Shown here: one piece after another, positions 10,568-22,995 of the stretch | Layout of the letters: the number at the start of each line of letters is the position of its first letter | How positions within the stretch are numbered: position 1 is the first letter of the stretch | Assembly (NCBI RefSeq): GCF_014898815.1 | Contig: NW_026515543.1 | Location: forward strand, 3,038,001-3,102,000 | Direction of reading: 5' to 3' | Source: Panonychus citri | Taxonomy: Eukaryota; Arthropoda; Arachnida; Trombidiformes; Tetranychidae | DNA length: 64,000 bases | The notes under the pieces: model-generated | The model's database searches: none | Told to the model about the DNA's origin: nothing | Seen by the model: the letters and a program-made list of their open reading frames with translations, nothing else | Translations under genes and position numbers: made by a program

Positions 10568-12250
10568 TCAAAAATTTTGTTGTCGTTTTCTTTTGGTATC
10601 AATAGCATCGAGAATCGGTTGTCTTTTGGCTGCATATCGACGTCTCAGCTCTTCGATCTCATTTTCCATCTCAAAGTCAAGGTTTGCCATTCGTTTGCGA
10701 AGTTCGTCCAGCGATAAATAACGAAGAAATTCAAAATCACTTTCTAACATAATTGCACGAGACATTGGTTGATATTGAGAGTGTTGTTGTTGTTGTTGCT
10801 GTTGATGATGTTGAGATTGTTGTTGTTGTTGTTGTAGCGTTGATTGATTCGGATGAACGGAAGGAAGATTTTGTTGAGATTGAGATTGAATAGACGATAA
10901 TGGGATAGTTTGAGCATGAGGTGCATGCATTTGTCTCTGTGATTGATTAGATGAATCGTGGGTTGAATAATTAGGTGTCGTAGTTTCCGTTGATCCCTTA
11001 CTTGAATCTCCATATTGGCTGAACATCTCTGACCGGTTAACAGCATTGTTATGGTTACTATTTTTATTTTCTTTCATTTCTTGGTCTCTGTTTCTTTCAA
11101 AGTGTTGCATAAACGCTGGTTTTAAGGTTCGATCGGTCTCGTCATCTGATTCGTCGTTGATTATCAATGTACCAAGATCAGATTCCACATCGGAAACTAT
11201 TGTCATCGTTTTAACAGTACCTGATTTGGTACTAATACTTTGGCTGGAAGCTGTTCCATTGGCCGTTTCACCGGGAGGTTTAAGGGTTTGATTGTTTGAA
11301 CTTGGTACCATGGTTGATGCATCAACATCTTCATCACCGATCCAATCTTGTTTAAAGTGTTCCTGTTGAATTATTTTAGCCTCTTGGATCATGGCTATTA
11401 AATTGTTAACTGGTAAAGCTCGAGTGATAAATTCGTGTTTAAGTAAACTGGTGGCTGATGCTCGATGTTCAGGATTTTTGACAAGGCAACGGGAAACAAA
11501 ATCAATAAACTCAGTTGACCAGCGATCAGGATCTCGGAAAGATGGAGGTGGTTTGGTTGGTATCATAAAAATTGCTCTCATTGGGTGTATATCACCATAA
11601 GGTGGTTTACCTTCAGCCATTTCTAATGCTGTTATACCTAAAGACCAAATATCAGCTAAACAATCATAACCAATTTCTTGTATAACTTCCGGTGCCATCC
11701 AAAAGGGCGTTCCAATAACGGTATTACGTTTAGCCATAGTGTCAGTTAATTGTCCGGCAACACCAAAATCAGCTAATTTCGCATGACCCTCACTATTTAA
11801 CAATATGTTACCTGCTTTAATATCTCGGTGAATTTTACGTCGAGCATGAAGATACTCTAAACCAAGTAGAGTGTCTTTCAGTATGGTGGCGATTTCCTCT
11901 TCGGTTAGAGTTTTCTTCCTTAATCTCATAATATCACTGACACTTCCACCTCCACAATATTCCATTACAATCCATAGATCACTACCTTGATTTTTACCTT
12001 TAAAATAACTACCATAATATTTGACCACAAACGGGGAATCACATTGTTGCATGATGGATATTTCTTTGATTATTTCTCCAAGGTCACTTTCTACTGGCAC
12101 TTGTTTGATTGCTAAAACTTGTCCGGACTCTTTGTGTAAAGCTTTGTATACAGCTCCATATGAGCCTTCACCCAATTTACAGATTATATCAAAAACTTCT
12201 TCCGGTGAACGAGATAAGGCTTCTTCACTTAATTTTTCCAAAGTCGCCAT
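10568..12250 (-). CDS. hpo: Hippo/MST1-2 Ser/Thr kinase, intronless
   Basis: A single uninterrupted 560-residue frame. Core kinase of the Hippo growth-control pathway: with Salvador it phosphorylates Warts/LATS. The Gly-rich loop GEGSYGAVYKA is at about residues 27-37, then the VAIE-type Lys in LAIKQVP, the catalytic HRDIKAGNILL, DFGVAGQL, and the activation loop RNTVIGTPFWMAPE with the autophosphorylated Thr. A long Ser/Gln-rich linker with poly-Gln follows. The C-terminal 55 residues form the SARAH dimerisation helix (FLRYLSLDELRKRM). It has no introns, in contrast to nearly all other conserved genes here, and degraded partial copies occur at 24.4, 27.3 and 30.2 kb. Confidence 0.97.
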   Translation of the reverse strand: MATLEKLSEEALSRSPEEVFDIICKLGEGSYGAVYKALHKESGQVLAIKQVPVESDLGEIIKEISIMQQCDSPFVVKYYGSYFKGKNQGSDLWIVMEYCGGGSVSDIMRLRKKTLTEEEIATILKDTLLGLEYLHARRKIHRDIKAGNILLNSEGHAKLADFGVAGQLTDTMAKRNTVIGTPFWMAPEVIQEIGYDCLADIWSLGITALEMAEGKPPYGDIHPMRAIFMIPTKPPPSFRDPDRWSTEFIDFVSRCLVKNPEHRASATSLLKHEFITRALPVNNLIAMIQEAKIIQQEHFKQDWIGDEDVDASTMVPSSNNQTLKPPGETANGTASSQSISTKSGTVKTMTIVSDVESDLGTLIINDESDDETDRTLKPAFMQHFERNRDQEMKENKNSNHNNAVNRSEMFSQYGDSSKGSTETTTPNYSTHDSSNQSQRQMHAPHAQTIPLSSIQSQSQQNLPSVHPNQSTLQQQQQQSQHHQQQQQQQHSQYQPMSRAIMLESDFEFLRYLSLDELRKRMANLDFEMENEIEELRRRYAAKRQPILDAIDTKRKRQQNF

Positions 12251-13761
12251 TTTGAGTTGTTTTTACTTTTTCCAAAATGAAATGTTTTCTTTTTTCTCTC
12301 CTCACTTTCAGAAAGACAGAAAACAAAAGAGACAAAAAGAGACAAAAGTCAAGATACAATTTTCAAAATAACATAATCATCTATCAATAGAGAGATAAAT
12401 TGTTGACAACATTAGATTTTAAAAGGAGAAACAACTTACAATTAAACAGAAATCCAATGATAGAAAATATATATTTTTATATATTAACAATAATCACTAA
12501 TGTCTTTTCATCTTCTTCTCTTCTCAATGGAAGAGGTTGGGGTTCCGATTTTGTTGATATTCTTTATCGATGTTAATCGATATTAATTTTCCATTCTAAG
12601 AAAAGAAAACACAATAAATTATCAATTTTACAACAATTTAAATTGTTAATCAATTAGTTTAACAGATTAGAATAAACACTTTACACTCAAAGTCTTTCTC
12701 GTTAATTTTAATCTCTTTGGCCTTTCAACAAGAAACAAGGAACAAGAAAGAAAAATAAACAAATCGATTTATCGAGAAACCGAATTTTTTTTTCTATTCC
12801 ACCAGATGGAGTTGCGGTCCATTTCTTTCGATTAACGAAAAGTTCAAAGCAAAGAAATAATAACAATTATTGATTGAGAAGTTGCGACAAAATTAAAACT
12901 TAATTACAACGAAACTTGACCAATATATGACCTTTTATTCACCGTTATTTCCAATATCGTACGAACGAGAAAAAGATCATTAATATGCCAGAGTAACTTT
13001 CGAAGTTTCCAGAGAGCAATGAATGAAGTTTTCGATGTAAAAATCTATTGATTGTCATTTAGAATTTTTTTCCAACAAATGATAACAATCGAAAAAATCA
13101 ACTAATACCCTAAATGATTTAATCTTTAATTGTAAACATAATTTCTCACGTTTAGTTGTTTTGAATAACTTTGCTCTACTGGAGGAGAGTTTTACCTAAA
13201 ACTGTGATCAGAATGTTAATTGTTTGAGCTAAATTGCTATTAAAGAGTCAAATTAGAGTCTTTAATGATTAGTTTTCCTGTTTACAATTCAAACAGAAAT
13301 GAGATTTAGACTAAGATTTTCTTTGTATCATTACTTATTGATTTCTTATATTGTAATCAAAATTAACCATAACCAAATGATAATCACTAGTTAATAATAA
13401 TTACATCTGATTCAAGGTCTCTGATTGTTGGTCATCTTTCCAATCTAATATTATTTAATCATTTCATCATCAATCAAATTATCCTCAATGGATTATATGA
13501 TTTAAAGTAATTGTTGCCTCTTCAACAATTTTAATTGAATAAATTGCTTGTAATTATCTCAAGTGATTGTCCGAGCAAATTGTTGATAAGTGGGAAAAGT
13601 CGTTGCGATTAGTTGATTGTCCTGATTGTAATAAATTTCTTGTTTTTTTTTGTTAAATTATTTAGTTTCTATTGACCTCTCCGATTGTGTCTTTGATTAC
13701 ATTAGTGTTACAAATAATTAGTTTTAAAATACAGTTAATTGTGTGTTGGGTTGATTGAGAT
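12251..13761. other. Intergenic, Hippo kinase upstream region
   Basis: AT-rich with several polypurine stretches next to the Hippo kinase start. No supported exon or RNA gene. A CTCF-like word lies at 12799-12810. Confidence 0.5.
12799..12810 (+). promoter_or_regulatory. CTCF-like motif upstream of Hippo kinase
   Basis: CCACCAGATGGA matches the CCASYAGRKGG core at every position and differs only at the final base. It lies about 550 nt upstream of the kinase ATG. Confidence 0.45.
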
Positions 13762-16758
13762 TCATTTAAATTCAAGACCAAATTCATTCTTGACCCATGG
13801 ATAAACCTCTGGACATTCAAAGCAAGTTTGTAAATATCTTTCACCTCGCAAATGGCGACTAGCTAATTTACATAATTTCGGATGATTACAGGCCACTAGA
13901 TTGGGTTCAATGTTTTTCTGACATTTCCAAGGTTCGAAATCTTTTAGTTGACCTAAAGCGGTTGGTGTTCTCATCCACTCGATGGCCTGATAATTGGTGA
14001 CAATGTAAACATCGGGCTTCTTGATTAACTCATCCAAAAATTGTTGGAATACTTTGAAATTTTTCTTATCCTTGAACCAAACTGTATGGAAGAAAAGTCC
14101 AAACGGTGCTCGATTGGTTCGATAATGACGGTTGAAATTATCCAAGAATAAGGTCAATAGTTCTTCCTCTGAAAGGTGAGTTGGACATGAATCGACCATA
14201 GCACAAGTATGACCCTAATAAGAAAGAGAAAACAAAAGACAAATGATCAGTAATAAGAAAAGAGAGAGAAATTAAATCGGAAAATGAGAACTCACCTCGA
14301 TATCTAATGGATTCATGGGCATTTCCCACATGCCGGGGAAAGATCGTGATGGACATTTTTGCAGAGAACCGGCACATTTATGAGGAATACGGAAGTCAAA
14401 TGTGTAAGGCCAAACGGGTGGATCTGATTTGGGTGGAACCATCGAGGAATCATAAAGGAAACCAAACTCTCTCATCATGATCAACTGAGTATTCCAACCT
14501 ACTCTTAAGAATGGAACTCGAGTTCCTCTTAATTCCTCCAATGGGATACCCGCGAATTTGTTAATTATATTGGCCATTCCCGCGAACTCATCGAACCAAT
14601 CTTCGATTGTAGCATTGAAAGTCCACCAAAGTTCAGGTTGTCGATGACTATAAACAAGAGGAAAAAAATGAAACAATTAAGTTGCCAATCAATTGATCAA
14701 TAGTAAGTTAATTAAAGATTAATCTTTACGAAAAAAAATTCTCAGACATGATCAAATCTTAATTGTAGACAATCAATGACTAAATTAGGATTAGTGCTTT
14801 AAATACAATTTGAATACAAAAAGTTAATTGTCTCTTGTCTTCCATCCAGCAATTAGCTGTCTCTTAATTGTTGGTGAACTGATTTACAAAATCAAAACAC
14901 TAATTTACGTCCTCTTTTTAGTAAATCTGATTTTGGGAATTAGTTTTACCAATTATCCTTAACTTATTACAATTATTACAATTAGAAGCCCAACTTTTAA
15001 TTAGTGTCTCTGTTAATTAACCAAGGGAGTAACTGGTTTCACTAGAAGTAAATCAATCAACTGATTAAAAAAAATCAAGGATAATCAAGTTAATCAGTTC
15101 TGTATGATCATCACATTTTCAACCGATTGCACCTTTGTTGAAATACCTGAGTGAAGTTAATCAAGTTAATCATTTTCTGTTGTTTTTTGTTAATTAATCA
15201 GGATAAACATAATCAAGGTTATAACAGGACCTTGATATTAATCACATAATAATTATCGGTAAAATTTAATTGCGTTTAACTGGTTAATTTGTTTCATTTT
15301 AAACGAAAAATATCAAATGATGATTAACTTACGTAATTGAATGAACGGCGATCTCGTGTCCGTCATTCCAGAGTTTTTGAACATGTCGATAATTAGTGTA
15401 TTCGTGAGAGAGGAAAAAAGTTGATCTGATTGGACATCCGTTGGGATTGGTTCGATTTGGTGTGAAAACCGATTGATAGATATCCCAATTCTCATTATTA
15501 ACCGCATCATCGAAGGTAATTATCACCATTTGTGGTGTTTCCTCAGTTTTAAGGTCGTTTGGTACTCGAGTTCCGTCAACTGAACAGAAGCAATCGGGTA
15601 AAGTACAATTGTTCAGATCACATCGACCTGGTGCATTGGGATCGTTTTCTGGATCACAATAAGATTCGTCGGAACCATCGTTACAATCAGTTGTACCATC
15701 GCAAAAGACATCACGATTAAGACATTTACGATCTGCACAAGCTAATTGACCTTCAGGGCAAATTGGACTTTCGGTAGCCAAAAGTGGTCGAGGTGTTGAT
15801 GCATCTAATTAGATTTAATTGAAATTAATTATCTCACCAATTTAATTCCAATGATTGCAACTAATCAAATGATTAGATGAACTTTTAACAGACAAACGAA
15901 AATGATTAATTGTTTATCAACGATAAACTTTTGAGAAAGAAATTAATTTTCATTTTTTTCGTTTTCGTTTTCGTTTCGTTAATTAAGATTCTTGATTAAT
16001 CAATATCAGGTTTTAATCATTTACCATCATCAACTTTTGTTGATTGTTTTTATATATGTCAAGCAATTGGTTGACCATCAACCTAATCATAATTAACTAT
16101 ACGATTTGACCTTTGAAAGATTAACCTAAGGTCATTTTTGTGTTTTAATTAATAAACTCCTACCAATTAGAATCAATTTCTCGCTCTTTAATCTTATATT
16201 TATATAAATTTCAAATCTAATCAGGTTTATACTGATCATCAAATTGGATTAGGGAAGAAATTTATTTTTAATCAGCTAAATGATTAAGCTTACCATGAGA
16301 TTTTTCACAATTTGTTGTCGGAATTTTGGACTTGAAGTCGCAAATTTGTCGATCTACATCGAACCAAAGTCCAGATGAACATCGAAATTCAAGAACTTTA
16401 CCCCGAGGGCACCAATAGTACCTGGCACAGTCTCGAATACCAATTTGTTCAGGATTACGGTAAAATTTACCATTAGATATACAAGGGATTCCCTCAACAG
16501 CACCTAATCAACAAATCACCAGGGGAAATTCAATGGCACAATAGAACAATTGAAAAAAAAAGAAAGATAATTAACTAATTGTAATTAACTTGTCACAATG
16601 ATCGTTAACCTACCAGTTTCAATTATATCATCACTTCCATCAATAAGATGAACAATTTGAATTAAATAGCAAACAATTAAAAGACAAAATGATGCAGTTA
16701 ATAAGTTGAACTTTAAATTACTATCGTTGTAAAACTGATTAATCTTTGTTTTCGACAT
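13762..16758 (-). CDS. Chitin deacetylase with peritrophin-like and LDLa domains
   Basis: Five exons (16614-16758, 16294-16503, 15333-15804, 14296-14647, 13762-14214) encode 543 residues. Group I chitin deacetylases (Serpentine/Vermiform) act extracellularly on cuticle chitin. In order: an N-terminal hydrophobic segment (about residues 18-40; signal peptide or anchor), a Cys-rich chitin-binding type-2 domain (about 50-115), an LDL-receptor class A repeat (CADRKCLNRDVFCDGTTDCND..SDESYC), then the polysaccharide deacetylase domain. Catalytic motifs are visible: TFDDA (motif 1), HSITH (zinc-binding motif 2, split by an intron), RVPFLR (motif 3) and WEMPMNPLD. A Cys-rich tail follows. Serp and Verm orthology is not resolved. 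Confidence 0.95.
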
Positions 16759-17974
16759 GATTAAACTAATTGATAATCAGTCGATTAGTAAATAGAGAGA
16801 TTTAAATACAGAGAGAAAGATGAAAGGACACAAATAGTAACAATGGTCAGTTTAACATGGAGAAAAAGGTGAATTAAAAGTTACCTGTAAAAAGATAACT
16901 AAAGTTGCTTCTGATGAAGCCTAAGATTAACTGAGAATCCAAAGTTTCTGTTATTGGGATCATTGAGAAAAGAAAGAAAATGAGAGAGAAGGAGAGAAAG
17001 AAGACAAAAAGAGAGAGAAAAATATAAGATGGAGGAGAAAGAGAATAAGAATAAGAATGATGATGAAGATGAAGATGAAGAAGGTGGAGAAAATGATGAT
17101 AGTCTTTAAGAAATAAGGTCAACGGTTCGGTAAATTCGGAGCAAATGAGGCTTCAATCATGTTGATCTTCTTATTATTTTCTTATTCTTATCTTCATCTC
17201 ATCATCATCTTTTCTGGTTCCTTGAAATCGTATCAACATGTTGATTCAGTTCCTTGTAAAATATCAGCATGATGTTTATCTCTCTCTCTCTCTAATCAAC
17301 TGTCTCACCAACTAAATCAAATTAACTTACCTTTCCTTCCTGGTGTTGATGATCATCATGATAATCATTACAATTCAGCAAATATATTACATGTTCATTG
17401 TCAATCAAAGTAATCGCATTGTTCATAATCATCAGAATGGCTTCATTTTATATAATCACAATTAAAAGGGTTAAACGTGTTTACTTCATTCAATGATTAT
17501 CAAGGGTGTTAACTTAATATTAATACAATTTACTCTCGCAATTATTAATATCACAATCTTTGTTAATCTTTTTTAATTAGATTACACCAACGCACCGTTT
17601 TAACAATTAACTTCATTTACCTTTAATATTAATCGAAATTTGTATTTTTAAATGATCTCATAATTTAACTGAATTAAATTTACACCTAAATTCAGTTTAA
17701 TCTTTAATCATACGAAATTTCAATCTGTTAATGTTATTATATGATAATATTATCATAACAATTAAGTTAATCATCGTTTGTAATTATATTTTTATCTTTG
17801 TAATAATTAACATCATTTCTTTTTGGATCAGTTGATTTAATTATTTATCGAGAAATTAAACTTGATTTAGTTAGAGATTTTTGTAGCAATTAAAATGATT
17901 TCTTTTTAATTCATTTACTTTTTCAGTTTATCAATTGTTGATTACAATCAACTGATTGGTACAACAATTAATCT
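16759..17974. other. Intergenic, chitin deacetylase upstream region
   Basis: Contains purine-rich GA/GAT stretches (about 16960-17100) and a CT run at 17280-17294. No supported exon. Confidence 0.5.
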
Positions 17975-19319
17975 TTAAAATGGTAATCGAGTAAAAAAAT
18001 CAGTTAAAACGTCAATAACATTGGCATCAAGAGTTTTATCCGGATTGAAACCTAATGAACAATTAAACATTTGATTAGTTTGATTGTTACAACAATTGAA
18101 TAGTTAATTGAATACCTGATAATTTAATTTGATCAAGAGTTGTTTCAATTGCAATGTTAATATTTTCAATCAATGTTTTTGAAGAGTCGATTCCTGGATA
18201 TAAATTGTTGTTGAAAAGAAAATTCAATTTAATTAATCAATTAGGAAATTAGAGGATTTTGGTCCATTTTTATGTTAATTAGTTAATTACCTTTGGCGAT
18301 TTTGAGAATCTCCTTTACATAAGATCTAACATTTGCTTGAAGTGTTTTATTTACATCCAATCCTAACAATTAAAGTTAATTCAACCACAATTTAGATAAT
18401 TTAATCGGATCAATTCAATAAGTCATTTGATTAATGGGCTTACCTGGTATGTAAGCAAGGATTTGCTTGATCAGATCAGTGACTTTTTGCTTAACTTGTT
18501 GCCTTGTGATTACGATTGGAATAGCTGAATTTAAATGTAAATCAGTTAATCAATTTGCTTGAAATTAAAACAATTAAGGTATTAATAGATTAAGATTGTT
18601 ACCTGGAAATGGGATTAAGGCGAAAGCATCATTGATGAGATTAGCAACGTTTTCAGCGATAGTTTTGCTTCGGTCATTTTCTGATTGAATTGGAAATTGA
18701 GAACAATTAGTTAATCATTAAATTCTGTGAATTTGGTCATTACAATTTACCTGGAAGTGGAATAATGGTTAATAAGAAGCTTATTCCAGCGACTAAATTT
18801 TCCTCGACTGTTGCATCAGGATCCCAGGCTATTGAATATTAGATATTAATACAATTAATTTCGATGATTAAAATCGATGTTCTAATGATTGTTTCGAACC
18901 TGGTACTCCGTCGACTCTCAATGGAGCGTCTATTATGTTTTCGAGATTCTCTTCGAGTGATTTGGTCTCATTCCAACCTAATTAAAGTCCAAGACAAAGT
19001 TTTATTCAACTGATTTTCTAAAATTGATTCAAAATTTGATTGAACTTTTTCGTTCTGAAATTCAATTATCTTACCTGGGAAAAGTTGCTCAGATTGTACG
19101 ACTAAAGATGTAACAACTTTAATGATTAAGTCACCAATTGGTCCAGGAGCTGAGACAATTAACTCACAATTAGTTGCTGATTGATTTAAATTCAATTAAC
19201 TCAATTAACTTACCATCTTTATTGAATAAGGAAATTTGATTTTCATGGAAATGTCCAAGATGTGAAGCTGATGATGTGACAGAAAGACACAAGAGACTAA
19301 TTAAAACAATCGAATTCAT
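17975..19319 (-). CDS. Eight-module secreted protein, copy A (nine exons)
   Basis: Nine exons (19214-19319, 19075-19149, 18900-18977, 18751-18828, 18603-18680, 18444-18524, 18291-18362, 18116-18193, 17975-18051), all introns phase 1, give 240 residues. Exon 1 encodes a signal peptide (MNSIVLISLLCLSVTSSA). Each later exon encodes one module of 24-27 residues with a loose pattern W/F-x-P-D-x-T-x-x-E-N-V/L-x3-I-x3-L-x2-I-x2-P-G, an amphipathic helix capped by Pro-Gly. I do not recognise the family. It is the most intron-rich and most divergent member of the local cluster and probably keeps the ancestral exon plan. Role unknown; a secreted helical-repeat protein. Confidence 0.8.
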
Positions 19320-20107
19320 TTTTTTTTGTTATTAATTAATTGGTCTAATCAACTTCGTAATTAACTGTCAATCAAATATTGAACTGAAGTGAATGAAAAC
19401 TCACAGAGTTAATATTTATATAATCATAGGCAAGATTAAATTATCGATTTGATTATCGTAGAGATTACGAATTTGATTGTTAAAAATTATGGTCAATTAT
19501 TTAATCATAATTATTAGCAAGTCCATTTGTACGTACCTTAATTAGACATTAGCTAGACTTTGATCGTAATCAGATTATTAATAAACTAATCAACTGAAAA
19601 ATTAGAATTTTCATTAATTATCACTGATGATTTATTCAGTTCTACGAATTTAAATTTAATTATCTTGCTCGTTTAAATGATAGGTAACAAATAATTAGAT
19701 TCCAATTAAGCCTCGGTGTCAATCTAACCTTTTACCTCGAAATGTTGGTACAAAGATAATCGTTTTTATCGATAACTTTTCCATACTTTCTGACCCACTG
19801 ACCTCTAGTAGTAAGAAACCATACGCTTCTAGACCGGAATTTCCGGTAACCCACCCCCACAATATTTAAAATCTCTGTAAAAACAAATTAATACAATTAT
19901 CTTGAATGAATATTAATAAATAACATGATCGATTGTTTTTAATTTGCTGCTTGTTTAATATAAAAACGAAAAGAAATTAAAAATTTCGACTAATCAAATC
20001 AATCAAATGAGTATCCAATTATTTAAAGTACTAACAATATTATTGAATGATTGAAAAATGGCTCGAATTAGTTGATTATCCATTTAATTAAACTATTCTG
20101 GTAGCAA
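19320..20107. other. Intergenic, upstream of copy A
   Basis: Contains TATA-like ATTTATATAATC at about 19416-19428, roughly 100 nt before the copy A ATG. Nothing else recognised. Confidence 0.45.
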
Positions 20108-20184
20108 TTAACCTGGTAAATGTTTAAAGATTGTGGTGAGAATGGTTTTCACATTTGAACAAAGTGATTTATCCGGACCAAAAC
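20108..20184 (-). pseudogene. Orphan terminal exon of the eight-module family
   Basis: A 77-nt exon with acceptor CACAG and stop TAA, identical in length and phase to the last exon of copy A. It encodes FGPDKSLCSNVKTILTTIF followed by KHLPG, matching module 8 (F-x-P-D-K-T-L-x-x-N-V). No module 5-7 exons were found upstream on this strand before the lipase gene, so it is most likely the remnant of a sixth copy. Confidence 0.65.
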
Positions 20185-20711
20185 CTGTGACAATTAAGTG
20201 AGATGATCAGCGGGTGATTCAAATTGAAATGTTAACAATTTTATTTGAAATTTCATAACATCAAGTTTGGAGTTATGAAATTTGTAGAGGACATTTTACC
20301 AAGTTTTTCTTGAGAAAAGTTTTTGTTTCGAGATTTAGACCCCAGAATCTAATTATGGAAGTTTGGGCGATATTTAATTGTCATATTTTAAAATAAAGGT
20401 TATTCTGTTAGGATACGATTTCAAGGTCATTTGGTGGTCAGAATCAAATTTATACTCAATTATGAGACTCCAACTTTGGGGTTTAGTTAATTTCAGCGAA
20501 AAAAGTTTTTGAATCGTAAACATTTTCATTCAGTTTTATGAATTTCTTTGTAATTATTGTACAGTTATAATTTTCGAGTGATCAATGTTAGTCGATCATT
20601 TGAAACAATCGTCTAAGCAACAACCTCAAGTATTGATTCTGGGATTAATATTGGTTATACATTGTATTATATTATTAATAATAATTATTGGACAATTTCT
20701 AGTATTGTTTG
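20185..20711. other. Intergenic, nothing recognised
   Basis: Lies between the orphan exon and the lipase 3' end. No supported feature. Confidence 0.45.
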
Positions 20712-22213
20712 TCAATCGAATTGCTTAAGAAAACGAACCATTGGCTCATAAACTTGCGAATAGACGTTCTTAGCCCAAAGGAAATCCAAATGCGAAAATT
20801 TCGGATATGGTACAGAGTATTCAATGAAAGGCACTACAATGAGGGATTAAATATGATTATTAATTATGGGATAGTTATTGAATCGAGGTTAATTATATTT
20901 ACCTTTCAGTGACTTTTTCAATGTCATTAAATCAGTTGGATCACTTAATGGATCAAAGTCAGAAGTAATTAGAACAATATTTCCCAAATTAATTGCACTT
21001 AAATTATATTTCGGTGGATCGATTGAACCATATTTTTCGAGATTACCGATTGGCCCAAAATTATACCTAGCAAATTGATCGTTCACATAATTGTAGGCAT
21101 AATGATTTAATGTCCAGGACGAAGTGCCACAGAAACCTCCATCCACGTAGACAGATATTCGAGTTATATTGAACTGTTCTGGATCATATCCACCGATAAG
21201 GTAAAAAATAGAAGCGCAAGTTTGATCCACTAAAGGTCGAGTACAAAATTCACTAGCAGCAAGATCGATTAGGGGCTTAGGTAGATTGATTTCACCTCCA
21301 CCAACAGTTAAAGCCTCTTTTAGTCCAGGTATATGAGCAATTGGCCGAATCGGAGTCGTTATATGTCCAACATAAGCGACCGGTGCCAATGCTATAAAAG
21401 GATTTATTTTCTTTGAGTATTCAGGTTGCTCTACAAGCAAACCGAATATTATTGTAGTCCCCATAGAATGGCCAATCCAACCAAGTTGATCTAATAGTGG
21501 AATCATAAAGCTGAATAATTAGAACAGTTTTCCAATTCAACTTAAACCCGAAATATTTACCGTTATTTGTTTGCTTTAAAACGTAATCAATGATTGTTGG
21601 TGCGTCATAAGTAATCATTTGTTCAAATGAAAATCTCCAAAACTCATCTAATGTTGAGAAAAAGTTAAACAATTCATCTGATCACAGTTGATAATCAAAA
21701 CTCACCATCAATATTGGGATTAAGATGAGTATGATTTCTTGAATATCTACACCCTCGTAAATTAGGAATCCAAACATCATATCCCTTGTTAGATAACAGG
21801 TAGGGTGCATTTCGTCCTTCGATGTCCAGGTTAACGTCAACTACTGTTCCTGTCCAATCAGTGGCAAATCCCCCCTCAGAATTGATAAGCCAATGAGTCG
21901 CTGAACCAAATAGTCCATGGGTTAAGACAATTGTCTTAATTGTGGTCTTATTGGATGTGTAGACAGGATTAATTACATGTTGAATGGCTAAGACATAACC
22001 GTCTGGAGTGGTGACAAAATGCTCCTCACAGATGAAATTACGAGATTCAATCAGCTGACAAGGAGTTCGATGAGCATCAGCAAGTCCTCCACCTCCAAGT
22101 AAATTGTTACCAACATTCAGCACCTCATCCACTCCATTAGAAAGTATTGGCACCACGGCACAAATGCAGCAATTAACCAAAAATAGCAAAGAGACCATCA
22201 AATAGTAAACCAT
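20712..22213 (-). CDS. Secreted acid lipase (lipase 3/lysosomal acid lipase type)
   Basis: Four exons (21706-22213, 21561-21647, 20903-21490, 20712-20833), all introns phase 1, give 434 residues. The signal peptide is MVYYLMVSLLFLVNCCICA. The AB-hydrolase lipase N-terminal region is present (FICEEHFVTTPDGYVLAI), then LTHGLFGSATHW (oxyanion HG), SNKGYDVWIPNLRGCRYSRN, nucleophile GHSMGTT, an acid Asp in ITSDFDPLSDP, and catalytic His in FSHLDFLWA in the last exon. Length and motif order match animal acid lipases that hydrolyse neutral lipids in the gut or lysosome. It lies inside the eight-module cluster on the same strand; whether the association is functional cannot be told. Confidence 0.95.
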
Positions 22214-22995
22214 TTTGTCACAATTAAATGTAAGTAAATGTTAGACAAATGAAGCTCAATGTTTTATTCAGTTGACATCACATTGGTAAATTGTTAGATA
22301 AATCATTCAAGATTAATCAGTTGCCCTTGATAACATTTGAACACTTTGTTTTATGATCAAAATTGATTAGTTACTACACAGAAATTAGATTCATCTGATC
22401 AAATAAAAGTAACTCGATTGAAGCATAAGATTATTGTAACAATTGGTGTTTATTAACTGTAAACTTGTTACCAACTTAGATAAATTTCTTGTTCATCAAA
22501 TCAAGTTTACCGCTTATTGTTAATTGTTAGATTTCGAGTAATCAACAAGTTGGGTAATAAGCTTCATCATCTATCAGCTGATGATATGAAAGAAATTAAT
22601 GACAATTATAATCAATAATAAAAAAGAATAAAAAAAATCAGGTATTGTCAAGGTGATTGGAATTGCTGATTATGTCTGGAACTGAGTTTAATTAATGCCG
22701 TTTAAGTCCTAGTCAATTATTTCTGGAATTAGAACTTTGAATATTTATGTTAATCAATGATAGTCCTTTGACATTAATTTGATTGTTTGATTACTTTAAT
22801 TGGATTTTGATCTATTAATGAATCATTCAAGAAGTAGATTAGATATCTTGGAATGATTCACAATAATCAAATTAGATAATGGGAAATTTGGTTTGCGGTG
22901 AAAAAGTTTTGAAATCGAATGTATTTTATTCAATCTATTTCATGGTTTACAATTGATTCTACATGATAATCATTTAGAATTAGATTGGAAATAGT
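22214..22995. other. Intergenic, nothing recognised
   Basis: Lipase upstream region and copy B 3' flank. AT-rich with no supported exon. Confidence 0.45.

Noticed and set aside
10267..10635. 122-codon minus-strand ORF overlapping the Hippo kinase end
   Set aside because: Out-of-frame shadow of the kinase C-terminus running into 3' UTR; no independent signal.
16874..17122. 82-codon minus-strand ORF upstream of chitin deacetylase
   Set aside because: Low-complexity His/Ser/Leu/Phe translation of purine-rich simple sequence; no gene support.
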